Of a DNA stretch of 64,000 bases, positions 33,165 to 42,149 are shown one piece after another. Made by a program: the position numbers and the translations under genes. The stretch's first letter is position 1. The number at the start of each line of letters is the position of its first letter. The notes under the pieces were generated by a model. The model had not been told where the DNA came from. It ran no database searches and worked only from the letters and a program-made list of their open reading frames with translations. Location: contig JAGYJY010000007.1 of the NCBI GenBank assembly GCA_018401745.1, positions 1 to 64,000 of the forward strand. The letters are read 5' to 3'. Source of the DNA: Pirellulales bacterium. Its GTDB lineage: Bacteria > Planctomycetota > Planctomycetia > Pirellulales > UBA1268.

Positions 33165-33275
33165 CGACAACATCTTTCGCGTCGATGCCGCCCAAGAACA
33201 TTCCGCTCGAGGCCTCGCCATGCCCGCCCGCAGTTCACCTGAAGGCCCGCGAATCGTGGTCGTGGACGAGCGAGA
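33165..33275 (+). pseudogene. Decayed copy of the ribokinase 5' end
   Basis: 'ACATCTTTCGCGTCGATGCC' recalls the secreted-protein gene at about 25228. It is followed by GCTCGAGGCCTCGCCATGCC and codons for MPARSSPEGPRIVVV, nearly identical to 25480-25540. A partial duplication with an internal deletion. Confidence 0.75.
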
Positions 33276-33394
33276 GGTGAGCACAGCCGTGAACTTGATC
33301 GCAATATACCGTCCGCTACAATACGCAGCGACGCCACTTGAGCTCGACCGTTGTTTGCACCTGCCGTCACGCCACGTCCAGGAGATTCAGAACC

Positions 33395-35380
33395 ATGGCA
33401 ATCCGCAGTCAACGTTGTTCTCTGGTGCGTGTGTTCGCAGGCCTGACGCTGATGGCCATGGGCAGCATGGGAATCGTGGCGCCAGCTTCCGCCAGCCCCC
33501 CGGAGCCCAGGCCGAACGAGATTGACCGCTCGCCGTCCACAGCAGCTGCTGTCGCCAGCGCCGCGGTCGATCTGCCGGTGCTCGAACTCACCGACGTGAC
33601 CGGGAAGCCGCACCGCCTTGGCGAAGGGAGCCCGGGATCGGTGACCGTCGTTGTGTTCCTCTCGACATCATGTCCGATCGCCAATGCCGCCCTCGGTCGC
33701 CTCGACACCGACGTGCTCGGCCAACCAGCGGGCAGCTCCTCAGCAGATGGCGACCAGCCTGTCTCCGACGTGCGAATGTTCGGCGTTGTCTCCGAGCGGT
33801 CGCTCACGAGGGCTGCCGCCGCTGCGCATTTTCAGGAGCGGACCACCCGCTTCCCAATCCTCTTCGACGCCTCTGGGGCGCTCCGCGCAGCGCTGGCCCC
33901 CACCCACGTGCCGGAGGCTTTCGTCTTCGACCAGGGCGGCCGCCTTGCCTACCGCGGAGCCGTCGACGACGCCTACGCAGCGGTGGGCCGACGGCGGCCT
34001 GCCGTGACGCAGCGCTCCCTGGCCGACGCCGTCGCTGCGATCCGACGAGGCACGCGGCCGGCCGTGGCGTTCGTGCCGCCGGTTGGCTGCCGTCTCAATC
34101 CGCCGCAGCGGGTGGCGACACGCACGGTCACCTACGCTCGTGACGTCGCGCCGATCGTGAACGCCCGCTGCATCTCCTGCCACCGTCCAGGTGGAGGTGC
34201 ACCGTTTTCGCTCACCTCTGCGGCCGAAGCAGCGGCGGTTGCTCCCATGATCGTCGAGGTCACCCGCGAACGGATCATGCCGCCCTGGCCTCCGCGGCCT
34301 GACGCGGCACACCCCCTCGTAGGCGAACGCTGGCTGACCGACCGCGAGATCGAGCTCTTTGCCCGCTGGGCGGCCGCTGGCGCTCCACCTGGAGACGATG
34401 CTGACCTGCCGCCGCTCGGAGTGTTCACCGAGGGCTGGCAGCTCGGGGAGCCCGACCTCCTGGTCCGCATGCCCGAGCCATTCACCGTGCCGGCCGACGG
34501 CCCAGACGTGTTTCGCAACTTCGTGCTGCCGCTGGATGTTGCCGAAGACAAGGTCGTAGCCGCGATCGAGTTTCGTCCAGGGGACCACCGCGTGGTGCAC
34601 CACGCCGTGCTCTTCCTCGATGAGTCGGGAACAGCCCGGCGGCTCGACGCCGCCGATCCACAGCCGGGTTATGAGGGCTTCGGCGGCCCTGGGTTCCTGC
34701 CAAGCGGGGCGTTGGGGGGCTGGTCGGTGGGCAACACGCCGCGGCGGCTGCCGGGGGGCCGCGGCCGTTATCTCCGCAAGGGATCCGACCTCGTCGTGCA
34801 GGTGCACTACCATCCCGACGGCGTCGAGCGGACAGACATCTCCGAGATCGGCATCTTCTTCATCGACGAGCCTGTTGCGGAGTTTCTGGCGGCCCCGCAG
34901 AGGCTCGTCGGCAGCATCTGGACGGCCAACTACCAGCTCGACATTCCCGCGGATGACGCCGACCACGAGGCGACGGCTCGGTATCGATTGCCTCGCGATG
35001 TCACCCTGGTTGGCGTGGTCCCCCACATGCATTTGCTCGGCCGCGCGGTGCGGGTGCGGGCCGAAGAGCCCGATGGTCGCCGTCACACGATCCTCGACAT
35101 TCCCGCCTGGAACTACGCCTGGCAGGACGAATATCTCTACGAGCAGCCCTTCACGCTGCCAGCCGGCACGGAGCTCGTCGTGGAGGCTGTCTTCGACAAC
35201 TCTGCTGAGAATCCCTCAAACCCGTCCTCGCCTCCGCGGCGTGTGACGTGGGGCGACGGCACACTCGACGAGATGCTGTTTTGTTTCTTCCTGATTTCCG
35301 CTGAATCGTCGAAGGACCTGATCCACGTCGTGCTCGACAACCTTGGCCACGACCTGCGGCAGCCGCGAGGCACGCCGTGA
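33395..35380 (+). CDS. Redoxin, cytochrome c and copper-monooxygenase-like fusion protein
   Basis: 661 aa from ATG 33395, which begins a signal peptide (SLVRVFAGLTLMAMGSMGIVAPASA). Domains: thioredoxin-like redoxin (about 60-200, active site 'STSCPIANAA' with a single Cys), a planctomycete cytochrome domain with haem motif CISCH (about 250), then a copper type II ascorbate-dependent monooxygenase-like region with 'DHRVVHHAVLFLD' and 'VVPHMHLLGRAVRV'. Exported; probably a redox enzyme on small organic substrates. It overlaps the TetR gene downstream, so regulation by that repressor is likely. Confidence 0.8.
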   Translation: MAIRSQRCSLVRVFAGLTLMAMGSMGIVAPASASPPEPRPNEIDRSPSTAAAVASAAVDLPVLELTDVTGKPHRLGEGSPGSVTVVVFLSTSCPIANAALGRLDTDVLGQPAGSSSADGDQPVSDVRMFGVVSERSLTRAAAAAHFQERTTRFPILFDASGALRAALAPTHVPEAFVFDQGGRLAYRGAVDDAYAAVGRRRPAVTQRSLADAVAAIRRGTRPAVAFVPPVGCRLNPPQRVATRTVTYARDVAPIVNARCISCHRPGGGAPFSLTSAAEAAAVAPMIVEVTRERIMPPWPPRPDAAHPLVGERWLTDREIELFARWAAAGAPPGDDADLPPLGVFTEGWQLGEPDLLVRMPEPFTVPADGPDVFRNFVLPLDVAEDKVVAAIEFRPGDHRVVHHAVLFLDESGTARRLDAADPQPGYEGFGGPGFLPSGALGGWSVGNTPRRLPGGRGRYLRKGSDLVVQVHYHPDGVERTDISEIGIFFIDEPVAEFLAAPQRLVGSIWTANYQLDIPADDADHEATARYRLPRDVTLVGVVPHMHLLGRAVRVRAEEPDGRRHTILDIPAWNYAWQDEYLYEQPFTLPAGTELVVEAVFDNSAENPSNPSSPPRRVTWGDGTLDEMLFCFFLISAESSKDLIHVVLDNLGHDLRQPRGTP

Positions 35381-36018
35381 GCAGCGGCAGCCAGCGGCGG
35401 CGACAAGGCCGGCCGGCCGGTACGACGGCAGCCGAAACCGAACGACGGATCCTGGACGCGGCGTTGACTGCCTTCACGGCCCGCGGCTACGACGCCACAG
35501 GAACCCGCGACATCGTGGCGGCAGCAGGCATCACCCCGCCGACCCTCTACCACCACTGCCGCACAAAGCGAGATCTCTTTGCTCGCCTCCTCACCGCCAC
35601 GTGCGAGGAACCCCTGAATGCCTGGGAACGGGTGCAGCCAAATGCCTCCGACTGGCGGCAGCTTCTGACGCAGTTTGCGGAGGAGTCGTTTGCCCTCGCC
35701 CGGGCTGACGCTCGCCTGCCACGGCTCCTCTTTCAGTCGACCTTCGGGCCGCCACTCCCAGAGGTCGCAGACCTGCTGGCGGAGCTGGCGAGCCGCCGCT
35801 TCGCAATCGTTGCCCGGCTGATGCGGGCGGGGCTTGAGGCGAAGGCCATTCCTCCGTGGCCCGCGGCCGGTGGTGCCGATGGCCTGACGCTGGCCTTCTG
35901 CTGTCTCGTCGATCAGCACATCAACGTGCTCTGCCGCGACGACGCCACGCTCGCGCTCCTCACCAACGACCTCGCCACCTGGCTCGTCGGCCTCTGCCTC
36001 GGTGAACCACCAACGTAA
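35377..36018 (+). CDS. TetR-family transcriptional regulator
   Basis: A 213-aa TetR regulator starting at GTG 35377, overlapping the stop of the upstream gene (GTGA). DNA-binding part 'ERRILDAALTAFTARGYDATGTRDIVAAAGITPPTLYHHCRTKRDLFARLL'; the C-terminal ligand domain is helical. Probably controls its own two-gene operon. Confidence 0.92.
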   Translation: MSSGSQRRRQGRPAGTTAAETERRILDAALTAFTARGYDATGTRDIVAAAGITPPTLYHHCRTKRDLFARLLTATCEEPLNAWERVQPNASDWRQLLTQFAEESFALARADARLPRLLFQSTFGPPLPEVADLLAELASRRFAIVARLMRAGLEAKAIPPWPAAGGADGLTLAFCCLVDQHINVLCRDDATLALLTNDLATWLVGLCLGEPPT

Positions 36019-36051
36019 GGCTCGACTCCTGACTGTCCATGGACAAAGGCC

Positions 36052-36930
36052 ATGGATGGATTTCCCCTCGGACAGTGCAGTGGACCCCAAATTTCGGGCG
36101 TCGAATGGTTGAAAAAAAATCTGCCGAGGTCGGCTGAGGTCAAGCGGCGATGCGTCGAGACAGATCACGAGAGCCTGAGCGTCTCGCGGCAGTGCCAGCT
36201 GCTCGGCCTTGCGCGGAGCAGCTGGTACCACGTGCCGCAGGGCGAGTCGGCAGAGAACCTGGCCCTGATGCGAGCCATCGACGAGCTCTCCACGAAGCGG
36301 CCGTTCAGCGGTTCGCGGACGGTGTGCAAGCACCTGGGCATCAACCGGAAGCGGGCCCAGCGGCTGATGAGACTGCTTGGGCTCGAGGCGGTGAACCCCA
36401 AGCGATCGACGAGTCGGCCCTCTCCCGGGCACAAGGTTTTCCCCTCTTTGCTGCGGAATCTGGAGATTTCCAGGCCCAACCACGTGTGGGCAAGCGACAT
36501 CACCTCCATCCCAATGCAGCACGGGTTCCTCTACCTCACTGCCGTCATGGATCTCATCAGCCTTCACGAGCCGATTGATCGAGAGCGGGGTGGCCGTGTC
36601 CATGCATGGACGTGGCCGAGCGCTCGACAACGTCTTCGTCGAGCGGCTCTGGCGGACGGTGAAGGAGGAGGAGGTCTACCTCCGCGAGTACACCGACGGC
36701 TGGCAGGCCGAAGAGTCGCTCGGGTCCTACTTCGACTATTACTGCAACGAGAGGCGACACCAGTCCCTGAAGTATCGAACACCTGCCGAGGTGTACTCGT
36801 CGGGCTGAGGCGAACGAAACGTTCGCGCTCAAATTTCCGTTGAGACGGACTCTGCGGAGGATAACCTACAAGAACCGAGACCCGATCACCGCCCCGTGGC
36901 CGCGCGAGACCCTTTGAGGGGGTCTCACGG
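36052..36930 (+). pseudogene. IS3-family transposase remnant with internal deletion
   Basis: OrfB of an IS3-type element: 'QCQLLGLARSSWYHVPQG', 'HLGINRKRAQRLMRLLGLEAV', the first catalytic Asp in 'NHVWASDITSIPM', then a break after 'TAVMDLIS'. The + frame +1 resumes at 36575 'AVSMHGRGRALDNVFVERLW' with the Glu, ending 'YRTPAEVYSSG'. The segment with the second Asp (about 55 residues) is missing, and there is no orfA start. The element cannot transpose. Its right end, to 36930, matches 49153-49303. Confidence 0.85.
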
Positions 36931-37074
36931 GCCACAAACCGAGTGGCGCTCAACCTTAGTGAAGGCCGAAATCTGTCCAACGGATCGGGGTCCACCTCGA
37001 GGGCAACTGAATTCGCCGGTCGCTGGCCTAAGAAGCGGCTATCGCAGCGTGGCTTTGCAAACCAACGCTTCCCG

Positions 37075-37380
37075 CTAAGGACACTGCAAAAACAGTAGAT
37101 ACGCGGCAGCAAGCAAAGCTCGTTCATCTACGCTTCCATTCTCAACAGTGGCAATATGCTGGCCAGAATTGTTAACGACTCGCGAGCCTTCTACCCTAAG
37201 AAGCACCTCTTCCTTCTTTCGGAAAATGCTTCCATCTTCGACCTCTGCCAAGACTTGGCCAGCAAGATTTAGCAACTTCTTTCCATCTGTCTCGCCAATG
37301 GTCTGGGCATGGCTGTTCAGAATCTTGCCATCAGAGAGGCTGAGTAATGCTTGACCCTGCAAATTCTTGATTTCGATCAT
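37075..37380 (-). CDS. Unknown protein with short beta repeats, in - strand cassette cluster
   Basis: 101 aa from ATG 37380. 'DGKILNSHAQTIGETDGKKLLNLAGQVLAEVEDGSIFRKK' shows three repeats of roughly 'DG..(N/R)..G..I.E', then a hydrophobic C-terminus. No family. It lies next in line after the hicBA cassette on the - strand, about 40 bp past that cassette's attC. Confidence 0.6.
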   Translation of the reverse strand: MIEIKNLQGQALLSLSDGKILNSHAQTIGETDGKKLLNLAGQVLAEVEDGSIFRKKEEVLLRVEGSRVVNNSGQHIATVENGSVDERALLAAAYLLFLQCP

Positions 37381-37420
37381 TCGTGAATTCTCCGTCTTTG
37401 GGCAGTGCGAGGTTTGTGAC

Positions 37421-37509
37421 GCCGAACGCTGGCGATCAGCGGCTCCCGACCAATCGCTCAGCCACACCGCTCGGCTTCATCGCGAGTCCGCTGCATCACT
37501 TTGTTCTCC
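37421..37509 (-). other. attC on - strand (first of cluster)
   Basis: Read on the - strand it opens GGAGAAC, has arms GCAGCGGACTCGC and GGGAGCCGCTGATCGC, and closes GTTCGGC. Subtype of attC1 and attC2 in the main array. The hicA stop lies inside it. Confidence 0.88.
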
Positions 37510-37716
37510 CTCGGCCGACTTCTTTTCCCTGCCGGGCCCGTCAATCTCAAGCTCACGGCAGATTTTCTTCGCCATGAATTCGTTAATCTCGCGGTGCCGC
37601 GGAATTGTGGATACTTTTCGTGCGGTCGGATTGACATAGACCGTGTGTCTGCCACCCTCGCGCAGGAAGACACAACCACTGGCCTCAATGTAACGAATCA
37701 GGTCGACTCGCTTCAT
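37477..37716 (-). CDS. hicA: HicA-type toxin, third copy
   Basis: 79 aa, HicA: 'MKRVDLIRYIEASGCVFLREGGRHTVYVNPTARKVSTIPRHREINEFMAKKICREL'. About 80 percent similar to the copies at 3242 and 6373. The C-terminal 'QSDAADSR' is read from the attC, as in the main array. Confidence 0.9.
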   Translation of the reverse strand: MKRVDLIRYIEASGCVFLREGGRHTVYVNPTARKVSTIPRHREINEFMAKKICRELEIDGPGREKKSAEGEQSDAADSR

Positions 37717-37931
37717 CAGGAAGCCAGTTCAAAAGGCTCTCGTTCCACCTTTTGGCCAACCAGAGCTCGCTCAGCAAACTCCCGATTTGCCTCCAGAACC
37801 AGTTGCACGGCCTCGCGAAGATTCTCTCGAACCTCATCAAGCGTCTCGCCCTGGCTGTTGGCGCCGGGGATCTCCTCTACAAATCCGATATAGCCCTCGG
37901 GCACCGACATAAAGACGGCAGTAAGTGTCAA
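37716..37931 (-). CDS. hicB: HicB-type antitoxin, third copy
   Basis: 71 aa: 'MTLTAVFMSVPEGYIGFVEEIPGANSQGETLDEVRENLREAVQLVLEANREFAE', closely like the two copies in the main array and overlapping hicA the same way. Its start supports the GTG chosen for the others. Confidence 0.92.
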   Translation of the reverse strand: MTLTAVFMSVPEGYIGFVEEIPGANSQGETLDEVRENLREAVQLVLEANREFAERALVGQKVEREPFELAS

Positions 37932-38034
37932 CAGAGCACCTCAGTTCGTTTAGGGGCAGCAAACGCACAAGATTCAAAGAATACCACAAGACGGAACGCC
38001 CGTACAGCGCTCTGTTGTGGGCGGCTTTCTTGCG

Positions 38035-38125
<91 letters not shown>

Positions 38126-38222
38126 GCTCTAGCTGGCTATCGAATTCACACTAGCGATGTCTATGGGACGACGCGTGTCTCGCACACTACACGTATACCT
38201 GATCCCATCCTTTCACAAAGGA

Positions 38223-38429
38223 TCAAAGGCAGGTCTCGGCCGTGTGCGGCCCAAGAAGTGAAGATCGTTTCGGTCTTTTCTGCGTCGCCAAATACCATGC
38301 AACCAGAATTGCGACCATTGGGATGACAGCGAAAACGGGCGTCGGCGTATCCTCAGGAGCTACGGAGAAGCTGACCATGAGCAAAATGAAGCCAATAACA
38401 GAACCGATGATTGCATAGGTCAGCTGCAT
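38223..38429 (-). CDS. Small membrane protein in - strand cassette
   Basis: 68 aa from ATG 38429, with two transmembrane helices ('YAIIGSVIGFILLMVSFSV' and 'VFAVIPMVAILVAWYLA') and a basic tail. Function unknown. Its cassette starts with GTTATTT (38469-38475) and its attC with AAATAAC, a correct 7-mer pair. Confidence 0.7.
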   Translation of the reverse strand: MQLTYAIIGSVIGFILLMVSFSVAPEDTPTPVFAVIPMVAILVAWYLATQKRPKRSSLLGPHTAETCL

Positions 38430-38468
38430 GATTTTCAGTCTCAATAATGGTGGTTCGAGTGACTTTGC

Positions 38469-38563
38469 AAATAACTAGTATTTCTCTGGTTCCGCGTAGT
38501 TGCGGGGACCGCAGTATATCGTGGAATGGGCGGTGGTGGCGTGGGGGGCGGAAGTGGTTGACA
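38469..38563 (-). other. Probable attC on - strand (third of cluster)
   Basis: The closing core GTTATTT pairs with the attC at 38125. About 94 bp away TGTCAAC may be the opening core, with arms TTCCGC/GCGGAA. More divergent than the other sites. Confidence 0.5.
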
Positions 38564-38811
38564 CTGCTCGGGTTGCGGGTGGTTGGATGGCGATGACTTT
38601 TGGGGAATAGCACGCGGTGGTGCGTGATATGCCGCGGTTGAACGGCGACTGGCGTGGCTCCGGACGGCGAGGCCACCGCGGTTTGCTGTGATGCAAATCA
38701 AAAACCCCACTCGCACGACACTTCAAGGATTTCGTGGGCCACGCTCTTGGCCCGGTTGGGGGAGGAGGCGTGTGGCCCCCAAAATCCAGGCCACCTCAAG
38801 GCATCATCTTC

Positions 38812-39675
38812 ATGGCGTCGACGTCTCCCCTCGAAAGGATTCAGGAAGAGGTTCGCCGCAAGCTGCGCGAGCTGCGGTCGAAGCAGCGGGAACAGGGCGG
38901 CGACCGGTTCCAGCGATACCTCGCCACAGTTCATCTGTGGAGTGTGCGGCGAGCTCTCGCCGTTCGGCAGCTGTGCAGAAACTCTCAGATGCCAACGCTC
39001 CTCCCAGGCGTCATTGCCACCGGGTGCCTGAGCCTGGCGACACTTGTGAGCGTCGATTTGCTGACCGGAGATCGGTGGTTTGCGGTCAGCGTCATGGCGA
39101 TGGTGGTAGTCACCGGGAGCCTGGCGACCTGGTGGCTGTTTGGATCGTCGCGGTCTGCCCTCGAGCAGACGGCAACTGGCCTGGGCAGCAGGCTGTCGCA
39201 CCTTGCCAACCTCGACCGACAGATCGACGAGCTGGAGACGCGTGATTCACTCCTGAATGCGCAGCTCGACCAGGAACGACAGTCGCAACGTGCCAAGCTC
39301 CAGCGACTGCTCAGTCAGCCCTGGAGACAGCTCCGCGGCTACGAGTTTGAACACTTCCTGGCCGAGGTGCTCACCGAGCTGGGTCATCCGGTCAACCAGG
39401 TGGGGCAATCTGGCGACCAGGGCGTCGACCTGCTGACGGTGATTGAGGGTCGCCGAGTTGCGATCCAGGCCAAAGGCTACGAAAGCAGCGTGGGGAACGA
39501 TGCCGTGCAGCAGGCATTCGCGGGCATGGCGTTCCACAACTGCCAGCGATGCGTGGTGATCACCAACAGCCGCTTTACCGCGTCGGCTGTGGCCCTTGCC
39601 GGGAGAGTCGGCTGTATGCTCGTCCATGAGCACAACTTCGATCAGTTCGTGTTGGGAGAGCTGCCGCTCGCCTGA
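38812..39675 (+). CDS. Membrane-anchored Mrr-like restriction endonuclease
   Basis: 287 aa from ATG 38812. An N-terminal helical part, two transmembrane segments ('GVIATGCLSLATLVSVDLL', 'VSVMAMVVVTGSLATWWLF'), a coiled coil, then a type IV restriction Mrr-cat domain: 'GYEFEHFLAEVLTELGHPVNQVGQSGDQGVDLL' with the Asp, and 'VAIQAKGYESSVGNDAVQQAF' with the Q-x-K catalytic pair. It would cleave modified or foreign DNA, perhaps near the membrane. Monocistronic. Confidence 0.85.
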   Translation: MASTSPLERIQEEVRRKLRELRSKQREQGGDRFQRYLATVHLWSVRRALAVRQLCRNSQMPTLLPGVIATGCLSLATLVSVDLLTGDRWFAVSVMAMVVVTGSLATWWLFGSSRSALEQTATGLGSRLSHLANLDRQIDELETRDSLLNAQLDQERQSQRAKLQRLLSQPWRQLRGYEFEHFLAEVLTELGHPVNQVGQSGDQGVDLLTVIEGRRVAIQAKGYESSVGNDAVQQAFAGMAFHNCQRCVVITNSRFTASAVALAGRVGCMLVHEHNFDQFVLGELPLA

Positions 39676-39786
39676 TCAGCAGACGTTTCCCGGTCGGCTG
39701 TCGCCGTGGCCAGAGTTGATACCGGCGATTGATCGGGCATGATAGGGCCACGATCTGATTGCTGTCTTGATCCTCGGGGAACCTCC

Positions 39787-40977
<1,191 letters not shown>

Positions 40978-41805
40978 CGCAACGCTGGATCCCCGCAAAC
41001 CAGTCCGCACCGAGCGGAAGATCTTCGTCTATGTGCCCGCCGCCTATGTCGACGGCACCAAGGCACCGGTGCTGCTCACGCTCGATGGGCCAAGCCGCCT
41101 CGACCTGGTGTGCCGCGCGCTCGACAACCTGACGATCTCTGAGGATCCCGCCCGCCAGCTGCCGGCCTTCATCGCGGTGTCGGTCGAGAACGGCGGCGAC
41201 GACAGCAAGGGCAGTCAGCGGGGGCTGGAATACGACACGATGTCGGATCGCTTTGCTCGCTTCCTCAGCGATGAGGTGCTGCCGGCTGTGCTCGCCAATC
41301 CCGAGATTCGTAAGGCGTATCCCGGGCTCGCCTTCACGAGCGACCCCTGGGGCCGCGGGGTGATGGGCTGCAGCTCCGGCGGCGCAGCAGCCCTCACGGC
41401 CGGCTGGTTTCGCCCCGACCTCTTTCGCCGACTGATCACCTACTCCGGCACCTTTGTCGACCAGCAAGACGACGACGCCCCGGAGGAGGCCAGCTATCCG
41501 CTCGGTGCCTGGGAGTATCACTCGGGGATGAAGCTGATTGAGAACAGCGAGAAGAAGCCGCTGCGGATCTTCACGCACGTCGCAGAACACGACAACGGGG
41601 CCAACGACCCCGAGGAGACCTACCACAACTGGGTGATGGCCAACGAACGCACCGCCGCGGCCCTGGCCGCCAAGGGCTACGACTACCGTTACGTCTTCAG
41701 CCGCGACTCCCGCCACTGCGACAAACGCGTCTTCGAACACACCCTCGCCGACACGCTGGTCTGGATGTGGCGGGGGTACGAGGGAGAGTGACGGCCTGCC
41801 GAAGA

Positions 41806-42085
41806 ATGTAACGTCAAGCAACGCACATCCCGCTCACGCCGGAACCTGAACAGGCTGTCAAGGGGAAGGTCGTGAGCGGCCTCCCCAACAACGCCAGCGA
41901 CGTGATTCGAGAAGCGCAGGCAAATCCTGGTCCACGAACAGGAGAATCAGTGGACCGCTTGTGAGGCCGCGATCGGGTTCGAGCAGTTCGAGGCGGGGCT
42001 GATCGTTGAGCTCCGGGCCGGGAGACAGGAGCACGCGGTGCACCACCAACTCATGAGCTCGGCACTCGTTGCGGCCGTGCCATAG
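41806..42085 (+). pseudogene. ParD-type antitoxin remnant
   Basis: Reading past a TAA as second codon: 'IPLTPEPEQAVKGKVVSGLPNNASDVIREA' is the conserved ParD start. One frameshift then gives 'EKRRQILVHEQENQWTACEAAIGFEQFE' to a TAG at 42085. With a stop at codon 2 and a shift, it is dead. No ParE partner is seen. It explains most of the gap before the next gene. Confidence 0.7.
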
Positions 42086-42098
42086 GCCGGGCTATCCT
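42071..42098 (+). repeat. 28-bp recurrent motif, copy 4
   Basis: Same orientation as copy 2, overlapping the end of the ParD remnant and about 50 bp before the next gene. Confidence 0.6.
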
Positions 42099-42149
42099 TA
42101 GTAAAAGTTCCATAGCATATCATCCCAAAACAGGCTGTCGGGAGATCCT

